The notes beneath the pieces are model-generated. The model worked only from the letters and a program-made list of their open reading frames with translations. It had not been told where the DNA came from and made no database searches. Both the position numbers and the translations under genes were made by a program. A DNA stretch of 64,000 nucleotides from assembly GCF_000715495.1 (NCBI RefSeq), contig NZ_JNLX01000128.1:21617-85616 (forward strand). The letters run 5' to 3'. The stretch is from Hymenobacter sp. IS2118. GTDB lineage: Bacteria > Bacteroidota > Bacteroidia > Cytophagales > Hymenobacteraceae. Below, piece by piece: positions 43,737-55,743 of the stretch (its first letter is position 1; each line of letters opens with the position of its first letter).

Positions 43737-46058
43737 CTATTTCGTGATGAGCTTATTTACCTCCGCCTCGTTTACCTGCACAGGGCGGGTTGCGCGCATT
43801 TCCGTAATCCACTCTTTTTCCAGGTACGTCTGGTAATCGGAAGTAGCTTGGCCACGGGCTTCGGCCAGTGTTTTAGGGCCGGCGGGCAGCATCTTGTCGA
43901 TGATGACAGTATTGTAGCGGCCGTCTTTGGGCAGCGTGTAAGTGCCCGGCCCCTTGGGCAGCAGCTCATCCACCAGCTTGTTTTCGCCCTTCTGGAACAC
44001 CTTCTGGGTTATCTGCACCGACAACGGATTCTTCAGGTTCAACTCGGCTTCGATGGCTTCCGGGCTGCCGGTCACCAGGGCCACCTGCACGCCCGCAGTG
44101 CTGGCAGCCGTTGGGGCCGCCTTGCTGATGCGGCTGGCCGGCACGCCCCGGCCCTGCAAATAAGTAGCCGCCGATTCGGCGCGGGCGCGGGCCAAGCTGG
44201 TTTTTTCACCCTTTTTCACGCGGCCCGTGAGGGTAACGCGGGCCAGGGTGTCTTGCAGCATGCGGTCGGCTAGTTCTGCCAGCGCCTGGCCGGCAGCTTT
44301 GCCCACGGTGGCCGTGCCGGTGCCGTAAACTGCCGTTTTAGGGAGGTTCCTGGTAACCGGGAAACGGGCTGTCGTCAGCTCTTTCTGAGCCCGGACCAGC
44401 AGGGCCGGCGTAGCGGCGCTGATGACGGTGCCCTGCACGCGCGGCTCCCACTGGTACTTGTCCTGGTTGGCCGCGAAGTAGTTTTTCAGGCCCACGGTGT
44501 CCTCAATGGCCTTGCTCCATACTTTCTCATCCATCAATTGGAAGAGCAGAATGCCGTCGCGGTATTCCTTCACCAGCATGCGGTAGTCCTCGTACTTGGC
44601 TTCGAGGTTGTTCTTTTCGAACTCGGTCAGCGACTGCTCCACGTACTGGTCGTAGAGCTGCTGCATGGCAAAGGCCGGCTCCGCACCCGCACGGGGGCGC
44701 TGGTTTTGTTGCACAAAGGTCAGAAAATCAGCTGCGTAGTAGGGCTTGTCTTTGATGGTGAACAGTAGCAGCTTGCCCCCGCTTGCCTTCGCCTGCGCTG
44801 GTTTCATGCCCTCGCCAAGCGCCATTTGGTACTTGAACCGGCCAGCTACCAACGACGTGTCAGCTTTGCTGAAAACGTAGACTTTGGCCGCCGGAATCTC
44901 CATAAACTGGTTCTCCTGGCGCACCCGCTTCAGAAAAGCAGTTTTATTGAGCTCCGAGCGCGAGTCCTTGGCGACTTTGGCCTTCAGGGTTGGTTCCATG
45001 TCGGCAAACTGGGCCAGGGGCTGGCGCTCAATCAGCTTGATGACGTGCCAGCCGTAGGGCGTCTGGACCGGGGCCGCAATGTCGCCGGGCTTTTGCAGCT
45101 TGAAAGCCACCTCCTCAAATGACGGAATCATACGGCCCGTGCCGAAGGGCGGCAGCTCGCCGCCGTTAGGTGCCGAGCCCGCGTCTTCCGAGAACTGTGC
45201 CACGAGCTTTTCCCAGTTTTCACCCTTTTTCAGGCGGCTGTACAACTCGTCGACTTTCTTCTTGGCCGTAAGCGAATCCGCCGTCGGCGCGTTGGGCGTC
45301 ATGCGAATCATGAGGTGGGCCACCTTGATTTCGCCCTGTGCGGCCCGCTTGTCGTTCACCTTAATGATGTGGTAGCCAAAACGCGTGCGAATGGGGGCCG
45401 AAACCTCACCCACGGGCGTGTTGTAAGCCGCCGACTCGAACGGATACACCATCTGCATGGCGGTGAAATAGCCCAGCTTGCCATCATTTTCCTTGGCCGA
45501 AGGGTCTTCGCTCAGGGTGCGGGCCAGCTGCGCAAAATCGGTGCCGCCCACTACCTGCTGGCGAATGCCCTGGATTTTCTGGAAAGCGGCCAGCGTGTCC
45601 TGCGGCGTGGCATCGGGCGTAACGCGAATGAGAATGTGCGAGGCGCTTACTTCTTGGCTCATGCGGGCGTAAGCCTCGCGCACGAGCTGGTCGGTTACGC
45701 TTTTTTCGGTGAGGTAGGGCTGGGCCAACTGTTGGCGGTAGCCGTCGAGCTCGCGTTTGAAGGCCTGCGTGGTATCGAGGCCGCGCTGCTCGGCATCCAG
45801 TACCTTGAGGCGGAAGTTGGTGTACAGGTCCAGGTAATCGGTCACGCTTTGGCGGGTGCCATAGTCGGAGGCCGTACTGTTGTTTTTGCGGTAGACGTAG
45901 GCAAACTCATTGGCCGGTACCGCGTAGTTTCCCAGCGTTTCGACAACGGGCCCGGTGGCAGTAGAAGCAGCGGCAGCCGAAGCAGCGGGTTTAGCGGCCT
46001 GACAGCCAGCCAGCAGTGTTACGACGGCCGTGCCGGCGTACAGAATGCGTTTGTGCAT
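43737..46058 (-). CDS. PpiC/PpiD-like lipoprotein peptidylprolyl isomerase with extra C-terminal domains
   Basis: 773 residues. The signal ends in VVTLLAGC (lipobox), then Ala-rich linker. Two parvulin domains lie near residues 137-240 (SASHILIRVTPDA) and 247-350 (VAHLMIRMTPNAPT). A helical region follows, and around 600-650 a segment with LTGRVKKG-ARARAESAATYL-GRGVPASRI looks like part of an OmpA-type peptidoglycan-binding domain. The full length and two-domain layout are larger than the usual PPIase. It probably aids outer-membrane protein folding. First of two linked PPIase genes, downstream of the partner-switching genes. Confidence 0.88.
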   Translation of the reverse strand: MHKRILYAGTAVVTLLAGCQAAKPAASAAAASTATGPVVETLGNYAVPANEFAYVYRKNNSTASDYGTRQSVTDYLDLYTNFRLKVLDAEQRGLDTTQAFKRELDGYRQQLAQPYLTEKSVTDQLVREAYARMSQEVSASHILIRVTPDATPQDTLAAFQKIQGIRQQVVGGTDFAQLARTLSEDPSAKENDGKLGYFTAMQMVYPFESAAYNTPVGEVSAPIRTRFGYHIIKVNDKRAAQGEIKVAHLMIRMTPNAPTADSLTAKKKVDELYSRLKKGENWEKLVAQFSEDAGSAPNGGELPPFGTGRMIPSFEEVAFKLQKPGDIAAPVQTPYGWHVIKLIERQPLAQFADMEPTLKAKVAKDSRSELNKTAFLKRVRQENQFMEIPAAKVYVFSKADTSLVAGRFKYQMALGEGMKPAQAKASGGKLLLFTIKDKPYYAADFLTFVQQNQRPRAGAEPAFAMQQLYDQYVEQSLTEFEKNNLEAKYEDYRMLVKEYRDGILLFQLMDEKVWSKAIEDTVGLKNYFAANQDKYQWEPRVQGTVISAATPALLVRAQKELTTARFPVTRNLPKTAVYGTGTATVGKAAGQALAELADRMLQDTLARVTLTGRVKKGEKTSLARARAESAATYLQGRGVPASRISKAAPTAASTAGVQVALVTGSPEAIEAELNLKNPLSVQITQKVFQKGENKLVDELLPKGPGTYTLPKDGRYNTVIIDKMLPAGPKTLAEARGQATSDYQTYLEKEWITEMRATRPVQVNEAEVNKLITK

Positions 46059-46230
46059 AGGAACAGATAGGAGACGAAAGCGCCAAAAAGGGGAGTTGGA
46101 ATGGCGCGGGCATAAAAGTACCAGTGCGAAATTAACTAATTTTTGGAGGGAAACGAAGCAAGTAGAATGCCTTCGCCGCTGTTTTGGAGATAGATTGAAA
46201 AAAACGTCGTGCCGGGTAGGACCAAAAGCA

Positions 46231-46277
46231 TATTGCCGCGCAACCAGTTCACGGAATGGACTGGCTGCGCGGCAACG
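46231..46277. terminator. Hairpin downstream of the anti-sigma kinase gene
   Basis: TTGCCGCGCAACCAGTTC / GACTGGCTGCGCGGCAA with 7-8 base loop in the 264-bp gap between two minus-strand genes; ends the partner-switching operon. Confidence 0.7.
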
Positions 46278-46322
46278 GTGCTTGGGCTTCGCCCAGCGCG
46301 ACGCGCTGTTGGGGCTTTCTCG

Positions 46323-46736
46323 TTAGGCCAGGTGCTTGCTCAGGTGGCAAACGGTGTGGTTGCCGCGGGTAAAAAATTCTACCTTATCCATGAGCCGGTT
46401 CACCAGCGTCATGCCCATGCCGCCCTTGCGTCCCTGGCGGATGTAGTCCCGCAAATCGGGGTTTTGGTGGGCTTCCGGCAGGTAAATGGTGTCGCCGTTG
46501 TCCGCGATTTGCACGTTCAGCTCCCGCTCGCTGAGGTCTATTTCCAGGTCCAGAAATTGGTTTTCATCCTCACCATTGGCATGGATGATAAAATTAGCCA
46601 CCACTTCATCCACCGCCAGTACCACTTGGTTAATGGCCACTTCGGGCAGCTGCCGGTTGCTGAGGTAATTCCGCACAAAGTCACGCACCTGTTGGAGGTG
46701 GATGCGTGAGCAAGCAATGCGGAGAGCAGACTTCAC
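46323..46736 (-). CDS. RsbW-like anti-sigma serine kinase (HATPase_c)
   Basis: 137 residues from GTG 46736. The GHKL motifs are N box AVDEVVANFIIHA, G1 IADNGDTI and G2 GGMGMTLVNRLMD. It would phosphorylate the STAS protein encoded just upstream and bind a sigma factor or other target. No sigma-factor gene lies in the window, so the output may be another regulator. Third gene of an operon of phosphatase, STAS and kinase. Confidence 0.92.
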   Translation of the reverse strand: MKSALRIACSRIHLQQVRDFVRNYLSNRQLPEVAINQVVLAVDEVVANFIIHANGEDENQFLDLEIDLSERELNVQIADNGDTIYLPEAHQNPDLRDYIRQGRKGGMGMTLVNRLMDKVEFFTRGNHTVCHLSKHLA

Positions 46737-46743
46737 TTCGGAA

Positions 46744-46852
46744 AGGGTGAATGTTGAGGGTTGAATGCCGGGGGTGAATGCTGGGGGTTGGATGTTGAGT
46801 TAATGAAAACGACGCTCTCATTAACCCCACATTCACCCCTCAACATTCCTGA
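46744..46852. repeat. Palindrome with 7-bp unit arms between STAS and kinase genes
   Basis: Left arm units GGTGAAT, GTTGAGG, GTTGAAT, GCCGGGG; right arm CATTAAC, CCCACAT, TCACCCC, TCAACAT. It fills the gap between two genes of one operon. Confidence 0.88.
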
Positions 46853-46856
46853 CTTT

Positions 46857-47186
46857 CTACGCGGCTTCCGCTTCGGTGGCGGTGGGCACGATGGTCATCA
46901 GGGCATCGAGCCCCAGAATTTCAAACACGTTGAAAACTTTTTCCTGCATGTTGAAGAATACCAGTTTCACATTGGCATCCTGAAACCGCTGCAGGTGCGA
47001 AATAAATACCCCCAGGCCAGCCGACGAAATATAGCTAAGCTTGGCACAGTCGACTAATACCTTGCGGTAGTCGAGAATATCGGGTTTTGCTAGCTCAGTA
47101 TCAAGAACAATGGCGGAGCTAGCGTCCAGCTCGCCGTCCAGCAGGAGGGTGAGCGTATCGGCGGTGGGTTGAGCGGTAACTTTCAT
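46857..47186 (-). CDS. RsbV-like STAS-domain anti-anti-sigma factor
   Basis: 109 residues with DCAKLSYISSAGLGVFISHL, where one serine of ISSAG is the expected phosphorylation site. Short, cytoplasmic, single STAS domain. When dephosphorylated by the upstream phosphatase it should sequester the kinase. 22 bp after the phosphatase gene. Confidence 0.93.
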   Translation of the reverse strand: MKVTAQPTADTLTLLLDGELDASSAIVLDTELAKPDILDYRKVLVDCAKLSYISSAGLGVFISHLQRFQDANVKLVFFNMQEKVFNVFEILGLDALMTIVPTATEAEAA

Positions 47187-47207
47187 AATGAGAACGATAC
47201 GTCAGGC

Positions 47208-48749
47208 TCACTGTGGGGGTTGAGCGGACTTGAATTTTATAACCAACAGGGTCTGGTCGTCGTGAATGGGAAAGCCGTGGGTAAAGCCATTCAAGTCGGC
47301 AAGGATGAACGATTTAATGTCGTCGGCTTCCTGGAAATAACTTTCTTCCAGGCGCAGCTTGAGGCGGTCTTCGCCGTACTCGTCGGTGCCGTCGCCGCCG
47401 CGAGCCTCCACGATGCCGTCGGTATATATCACCATCACATCGCCGGGGCTGTAGTCGTAAAACTGGTTTTTGATGTGCTTTTCATAGTTCTCGTTTCGAA
47501 TAATTCCGAGGCCGAGGCCCGTAGATTCGAAATAGAACACTTCCTCGCGCAGGGCGTGGTAGTAGAGCGTGTGGCAGTGTCCGGCGCGGGCAAACACGAA
47601 GCCGCCCTGCTCATAATCGATGATGTAGAGCGAGGAGGTGATGAAGGAAGACTTTTCGAGGCAGTGGGTGAGGGCGGCGTTGGCCTGGGCCATGAAGCGG
47701 CTGGGCACTGGGAATTTGTCGCGCTCGTTTTTGGCCAGCGGGTTTTCCTGCATCAGCGAATGGAAAATCCCCTTCATCTGGGCCATGTGGAAGGCGGCCG
47801 TCACGCCTTTGCCGCTCACGTCGCCGATGATGACGGCCAGCCGCCGGCCGGGCAGGTGCAGGAAGTCGTAGAAGTCGCCGCCCACTTCCTTGGCCGCCAG
47901 CGAATGCGAACTGATTTCGAACCAGTTGTCGGTGGGCAGGTTCTTGGGAATGAGGCTGTCCTGCACCTGGGAGGCAATCTTGAGTTCCTCCTGCGTGCGC
48001 TGATTTGCCAGCGAAGTTCGCACCAGCTCCAGGTTTTCGATGCTGAGTACCGCCTGGCTGGTAAAGGTTTGCAGAATGCTCAGGTCTTCGCCATCGAACG
48101 TGTTGGGCTCGGCCTTGAGCAAGTAAAGCGTGCCGTACTCGAAATGCAGGCCCCGCAGCGGCAGCTGCAGCAGTGAGCGAAAGCGCTGCTTGGTACCTTC
48201 AAAGCCAGGTCGTAAATTGAGGTCGTTGGTGATGTACTCATCGTCCGGCGGCGTATAGCTGCTCAGGTGTCTACGCAGCTCTTCGGCCTGCGCCGGTAGG
48301 ATATTATAATACTGAATGACTTCGGCGGCTTCGACCTTAACGTGGTCCGGCAAAAGCACCAGCCAGGCGGCATCGGCCTTCACCGTTTGCACCGCCGACT
48401 CCAACAGTATGCTGTACACTTCGCCGGAAGTTTGGCCATGCTGCACAATTTGCACCAGGCGCTGCAGGCTTTGAAGCTCCATCTGCCGCGGCGCGGTGGC
48501 TTGGGGAGGGGCCACTACGGCCGCGGGCCGGGCGGGCGGGCGGGTAAACAGCTGCCAGAGGATACCCATCAGGCCCGTCATGGCTGCCAGTAGCATCCAA
48601 CTCGACACTGGCGTAGCTGCCAGCCCCATGCCTACGATGTTGGCTACCACCAAGCTAATGCTCAGCAGCGTGAAGGCAAAACCAATATACAGCAGCGGAT
48701 GACGCACGGATAGGACTACGAATAATACAAAAGCACCAGCCTGTTGCAT
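47208..48749 (-). CDS. RsbU-like SpoIIE/PP2C phosphatase with membrane and GAF domains
   Basis: 513 residues from ATG 48749. Two membrane helices near the N-terminus, then a GAF domain (LQRLVQIVQHGQTSGEVYSI to about residue 245), a helical linker, and the PP2C phosphatase domain with KEVGGDFYDF, IIGDVSGKGVTAA and YTDGIVEARGGDG. The metal-binding Asp residues of the family are present. It senses a signal through GAF or the membrane part and dephosphorylates the STAS protein encoded next. First gene of the operon. Confidence 0.92.
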   Translation of the reverse strand: MQQAGAFVLFVVLSVRHPLLYIGFAFTLLSISLVVANIVGMGLAATPVSSWMLLAAMTGLMGILWQLFTRPPARPAAVVAPPQATAPRQMELQSLQRLVQIVQHGQTSGEVYSILLESAVQTVKADAAWLVLLPDHVKVEAAEVIQYYNILPAQAEELRRHLSSYTPPDDEYITNDLNLRPGFEGTKQRFRSLLQLPLRGLHFEYGTLYLLKAEPNTFDGEDLSILQTFTSQAVLSIENLELVRTSLANQRTQEELKIASQVQDSLIPKNLPTDNWFEISSHSLAAKEVGGDFYDFLHLPGRRLAVIIGDVSGKGVTAAFHMAQMKGIFHSLMQENPLAKNERDKFPVPSRFMAQANAALTHCLEKSSFITSSLYIIDYEQGGFVFARAGHCHTLYYHALREEVFYFESTGLGLGIIRNENYEKHIKNQFYDYSPGDVMVIYTDGIVEARGGDGTDEYGEDRLKLRLEESYFQEADDIKSFILADLNGFTHGFPIHDDQTLLVIKFKSAQPPQ

Positions 48750-48825
48750 CTTGGCAGACGCCCAACCGGCATGCAAGATACTATTGCCTATCGAAATTCA
48801 AGTGTACGATTTTGGCCTGTGCAAT

Positions 48826-48860
48826 AAGGGCAGCGCCAGCATAAGCCAACGCTGCCCCTT
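48826..48860. terminator. Terminator-like hairpin after guaB
   Basis: AAGGGGCAGCG / CGCTGCCCCTT stem with a 13-base loop, 27 bp beyond the guaB stop. Confidence 0.75.
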
Positions 48861-48886
48861 GAGCCACAAGCCCTGACCGACCTAGT

Positions 48887-51866
<2,980 letters not shown>

Positions 51867-52017
51867 CGGCGATGATGCAGGGCGGGAGTGCAGAGTGGGA
51901 TTTTGGGGGGACGCAAAGGTACGGCTGGGTCCTGTGTTCGGGGCGCGAGGGCTGGGGCCGCAAACAATTCGCGGCCGCAATCCGTCTTAACGCCTACCAT
52001 TTCCTAATCTGATTTTT

Positions 52018-52869
52018 ATGCCTGATTCCACTCCCCAAACCTGGTTTATCACCGGGGCCTCATCTGGCTTCGGCGAAGCCCTGGCCACTTACGTTTTGGA
52101 GCAGGGCGGCCGCGTGGCCGCCACCTTCCGCAAGCCCGAGCAGGCCGAGGAATTCACCGCCAAAGAAGCCGGCCGCACCTTCGGCGTGGTATGCGACGTG
52201 ACCAACGAGGCCCAAGTGAAAACCGCCGTGGCCGACGCCATTGCCCATTTTGAACACCTCGACGTGGTGGTGAACAATGCCGGCTACGGCTCAATGGGCA
52301 GCATCGAAGAAGTGCCGGCCGCAGAAGTGCAGCGGCAGTTCGACGTGAACGTGTTTGGCGTGCTGCACGTGCTGCGGGCCGTGCTGCCGCACCTGCGCGA
52401 GCGCCGGTCGGGCCATGTGCTCAACATCACCAGCATCGGCGGCCTGAAAACCTTCCCCGGCGTGGGCATCTACAACGCCAGCAAGTTTGCCCTCGAAGCC
52501 ATCGGCGAAAGCCTGAGCCAGCAGGTAGGGCCGCTAGGCATTAAAGTGACGAACATCGAGCCCAGCGGTTTTCGCACGAAATGGGCGGGCGAGTCGGCCA
52601 CCTTTGCCGATACCAAAATAGAAGACTACCAAGCCACTGCGGGCGAAAACATGCGCGCCATTCAGGGCTACAGCGGCCGCCAGCCCGGCGACCCCGTGCG
52701 CGCCGCCAAAGCCATGTACGAGGTAGCGCAAATGGAAAACCCGCCCCTGCATCTGCCTTTGGGCAAAGCCGCTGTGAAGGGTGCCCGCGAAAAATTCGCC
52801 GCCCTCAGCCAGGAGTTGGAGCAGTATGCCGACATGGGCGACGCTGCCGATTTCCCGGCCGGCGAGTAA
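52018..52869 (+). CDS. Short-chain dehydrogenase/reductase
   Basis: 283 residues. TGASSGFGEALATYV (cofactor loop, Ser-Ser in TGASSGFG), NNAGYGS, ITSIGG with catalytic Ser and YNASK catalytic Tyr/Lys are all present. The family is the classical SDR; substrate unknown. Followed closely by a palindrome and the FRG-domain gene. Confidence 0.94.
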   Translation: MPDSTPQTWFITGASSGFGEALATYVLEQGGRVAATFRKPEQAEEFTAKEAGRTFGVVCDVTNEAQVKTAVADAIAHFEHLDVVVNNAGYGSMGSIEEVPAAEVQRQFDVNVFGVLHVLRAVLPHLRERRSGHVLNITSIGGLKTFPGVGIYNASKFALEAIGESLSQQVGPLGIKVTNIEPSGFRTKWAGESATFADTKIEDYQATAGENMRAIQGYSGRQPGDPVRAAKAMYEVAQMENPPLHLPLGKAAVKGAREKFAALSQELEQYADMGDAADFPAGE

Positions 52870-52872
52870 ATT

Positions 52873-52962
52873 TGTGAGGTAAGCTTTAGCTTGCCGTTAA
52901 GTAGGCCGGCAGCTATGTTATGGCCTGTACTTCCCTCACGGCAAGCTAAAGCTTACCTCACA
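52873..52962. repeat. AGCTT-type palindrome between SDR and FRG genes
   Basis: Arms TGTGAGGTAAGCTTTAGCTT plus GCCG (52873-52896) and the inverse (52939-52962). Arms identical to those in the rplM-rpsI gap. It ends 3 bp before the FRG gene's ATG at 52966. Confidence 0.92.
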
Positions 52963-52965
52963 ACT

Positions 52966-53805
52966 ATGCCCCTTGCTGCCAACGATTACGAAGCCACTTC
53001 CTGGGAAGACCTGCAACGCCTGCTGTTTCAGGATACTTGGGACAGCCGGCTGGGTCGGTTCCGCTCACCGTATGTGTACCGCGGCAGCCGCTCGCGCCAC
53101 TATGAGCTGAATACCAGCTTGCAACGGCTGGGCGGCGAGTACCACCAGCTGGAAAACCACCTGCTGCGCAACTTCCGCAAGTACGCGCACGACACCACCC
53201 AAACCATTCAGGCGGCTAGCACCTGGGACTGGCTGGCCCTGGCCCAGCACCATGGCCTGCCCACGCGCCTGCTCGACTGGACGTACTCGCCCTACGTGGC
53301 CCTGCACTTCGCCACCGACGACCTCGACGCCTACCACGAAGACGGCATTATCTGGGCCCTCAACTACGTGAAAGCCGCCGAGCACCTGCCCCAGCGCCTG
53401 CGCCAGGCCCTGCAAAAGGAAGGTTCCAACGTCTTCACCTCTGAGCTGTTGCGGCCCCTGGCCAACGACCTCAACGAGCTGGAAGAGCTGCAGGAAGTGC
53501 CTTACGTGCTGTTTTTGGAGCCGCCCAGCCTCGACGCCCGCATTGTGCACCAGCACGCCCTGTTTTCGCTGATGAGCACGGCCCAAAGCGTGCTGCACAA
53601 CTGGCTCACCGAGCGCCCCGAGCTGTACTTCCGCATTGTGATTCCGGCCCGGCTGAAGTGGGAAGTGCGCGACAAGCTCGACCAGGCCAATATTACGGAG
53701 CGGGTGCTGCTGCCCGGACTCGGGGGCCTCAGCCGCTGGCTGCACCGCCACTACTCGCCCCGAGGCAACGGCGGCGCCTTCCTCGACGACAACGAAATGC
53801 GCTGA
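52966..53805 (+). CDS. FRG-domain protein
   Basis: 279 residues from ATG 52966. The FRG-type signature is YRGSRSRHYELNTSLQRL near residues 37-54, then LALAQHHGLPTRLLDWTYSP and VALHFATDD, as in this domain (name from the Phe-Arg-Gly motif; here Tyr-Arg-Gly). FRG proteins are widespread, sometimes in defence or toxin-like loci; molecular activity unknown. Bounded on both sides by palindromes of two families, unlike neighbouring genes. No partner gene is evident. Confidence 0.85.
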   Translation: MPLAANDYEATSWEDLQRLLFQDTWDSRLGRFRSPYVYRGSRSRHYELNTSLQRLGGEYHQLENHLLRNFRKYAHDTTQTIQAASTWDWLALAQHHGLPTRLLDWTYSPYVALHFATDDLDAYHEDGIIWALNYVKAAEHLPQRLRQALQKEGSNVFTSELLRPLANDLNELEELQEVPYVLFLEPPSLDARIVHQHALFSLMSTAQSVLHNWLTERPELYFRIVIPARLKWEVRDKLDQANITERVLLPGLGGLSRWLHRHYSPRGNGGAFLDDNEMR

Positions 53806-53896
53806 TTGAGCTTTGAGCCACCAGCTGTAAGCCGCAAGCCGCAAGCTCACATATTGCAAGGCTTGTGGCTTGCAGCTGACAGCTTGTAGCTCAAAA
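53806..53896. repeat. Palindrome with 7-bp unit arms between convergent genes
   Basis: Left arm units TTGAGCT, TTGAGCC, ACCAGCT, GTAAGCC, GCAAGCC, GCAAGCT (AGC at fixed places); right arm GCTTGTG, GCTTGCA, GCTGACA, GCTTGTA. It begins directly after the FRG stop codon and ends 6 bp before the desaturase stop. Confidence 0.92.
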
Positions 53897-53901
53897 GCAG
53901 T

Positions 53902-54813
53902 TCAGTCCTGCCAGGGCCAGTGCCAGCGGAAGCGGTGTTCTTTGGCGCGGGCTTTCTGGGTGTGGTCGTGGCCTACCACTTGCACGTCCCAGACCAGGCC
54001 CACGGCTCGCAGGGCGGCCACGAGGTACCAACCCAGGTCCAACTCGTACCAGGCCGTGCTCATTTTGGCGGAGCTGGGGTGGGCGTGGTGGTTGTTGTGG
54101 AAGCCTTCGCCAAACGACAGGGCGCCTAGCAGCCAGTTGTTGTAGCCGTGCTCGGTGGCATCGTCGATGTGGTAGCGGGTGTAGCCGTATTTGTGCGATA
54201 CATAGCCCACAAACCAGTTGCCCATCGTAATGATGCTGATACGCAGCGGCCCGCATACTATCATCGCCTCAAACCCGAAAAGCATCCAGATGAGGCCAGC
54301 CGCCCCGAGTACGTGCAGGTACCAGGTTTTTTCCAGGAATACCAGCCAGGGGTCGGTTAAATCCTCATCAGGAATTTCGTAGCGGCCGACGTCCCCCGGT
54401 TCCAGGGCAAAGTGCAGGTTCCAGTAGTAATCGCGCAGCAGGGAATGGTCGTAGCGAAAATAGGCCGGACAGTCGGTGCGGTTTTGCCAATAGTCACGGA
54501 AGTAGTGCACCCGCACCCAACTCAGCGGCCCGCCCAGGCCGGTGTGCACGAATAAATACACCAGTACCCCGCGCGTAAACCGCGCGCAGCGGTACGAGCG
54601 GTGGATGATGCCCCGGTGCAAGCCAATGGTAAGCCCAAATCCCACGGTAACTACCGTAATCAGCGCGGAAGCCAGGCTAAGTGGACCCGATAAGCTTGAC
54701 CAACCCCACACCAAAGCCGGGACCAGCATTAGGTAAAGCCAGAAAATCTTAAACCAACCTGGACGAAGCCGGTCACCGGCTATAACGGGATAATTGGGGC
54801 CGAAATGCTGCAT
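53902..54813 (-). CDS. Fatty-acid desaturase-like membrane protein
   Basis: 303 residues with four to five membrane segments. First His box HRGIIHRS, third His box FHNNHHAH are present. The usual second box HRxHH is replaced by VRVHYFRDYWQN, with one His only. Acyl-CoA desaturases bind two irons through eight or more histidines, so this protein may belong to a divergent subgroup or use other ligands. It lies upstream of a palindrome and is divergent from nothing; single gene. Confidence 0.85.
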   Translation of the reverse strand: MQHFGPNYPVIAGDRLRPGWFKIFWLYLMLVPALVWGWSSLSGPLSLASALITVVTVGFGLTIGLHRGIIHRSYRCARFTRGVLVYLFVHTGLGGPLSWVRVHYFRDYWQNRTDCPAYFRYDHSLLRDYYWNLHFALEPGDVGRYEIPDEDLTDPWLVFLEKTWYLHVLGAAGLIWMLFGFEAMIVCGPLRISIITMGNWFVGYVSHKYGYTRYHIDDATEHGYNNWLLGALSFGEGFHNNHHAHPSSAKMSTAWYELDLGWYLVAALRAVGLVWDVQVVGHDHTQKARAKEHRFRWHWPWQD

Positions 54814-54909
54814 GCGGGGGCGGGTTAGCTGCTTTCTCCTACGAAATTACATCGCAGAAATCCAGCCCACAACGCCTATTTTGCTTGGTTCGCGCGGTAT
54901 CTGGCGGGG

Positions 54910-55638
54910 CTACCGCCGTACCAGCGCGTGGCGGGCTGGGGTGGCCACAGCCACGCTCAGCTGCACGGCGTTGCGGGCCAGGGATGCGCCGGCCGCCCCT
55001 GCCGCCTGGGTCTGGTGCAGGTAGGCCATTTCCAGGGTGGCGCGGTGGCTCAAGCGGTAGCCCAGGCCAGCGCTGGCGCGGTTTTCCTCCAAAAAGCTCT
55101 GTCCCTCGCGCTGGCCCAGACCGGCGAATACTTCATTGCCCGCCACCAAAAACATACCGCCCACCGGCAGCAGCCCGCCCGCCCGCAACGGCACCACCAG
55201 CCGCAGCTGGTAGCGCAGGCGCGTCGCGAACCGGAAGGCTGTTTCCGGTGCGGTGCGTAACCACCGCTCTTCAGCCCGCAGGCGGTGGCTGGCCCGTATA
55301 GCGCCGGTAGCGTCGGCCACAGCTACTTCCTGGTAGAAGCGGTGCTCCGGAGTGGTGATGATGTCGCCGCGGGTAGTAAACTCGTTAGCCGCCAGCACGT
55401 AGCCGGTGGTGAGGCTGAGGTTGGGCGAAACATTGAGGCGGAAACCCAGGCGGCCAAGCTGCTGGGCCGTGAGTTGGGCATTGCCCTGACGCGTTTCTAC
55501 CTCCGAGTACATGCTCCAGCGGCCGCGCAACGGCAAATCGGCGCTGAGTTTCAGCCAGCCCACGGGCGCCCCGCCGCTCTGGGCCTGTGCCGGCCCCGCC
55601 CACAAAGCCAGTACCAATAGCGCGAAGAAGTGTTTCAT
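54910..55638 (-). CDS. DUF2490 outer-membrane protein
   Basis: 242 residues with signal FALLVLALWAGPAQAQ. Regular beta-strand alternation and motifs RLRAEERWLR and FRFATRLRYQLRLVVPL fit DUF2490, a probable outer-membrane barrel. Function unknown. Upstream region is AT-rich (55640-55740) and may carry its promoter. Confidence 0.85.
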   Translation of the reverse strand: MKHFFALLVLALWAGPAQAQSGGAPVGWLKLSADLPLRGRWSMYSEVETRQGNAQLTAQQLGRLGFRLNVSPNLSLTTGYVLAANEFTTRGDIITTPEHRFYQEVAVADATGAIRASHRLRAEERWLRTAPETAFRFATRLRYQLRLVVPLRAGGLLPVGGMFLVAGNEVFAGLGQREGQSFLEENRASAGLGYRLSHRATLEMAYLHQTQAAGAAGASLARNAVQLSVAVATPARHALVRR

Positions 55639-55743
55639 ACCTCAATTACGCCATTAATTACCAATGTTATGTAATTGTTACCTCAAAAATCAGCGATTTT
55701 GAGCAAATGATAACATTGACCCTTAGCCGTTAACGAAAATCGG

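Noticed and set aside
46209..46322. tRNA-like cloverleaf
   Set aside because: Only two simple hairpins can be drawn; no CCA-side acceptor stem, T-loop GTTC-A pattern or anticodon arm in the right places.
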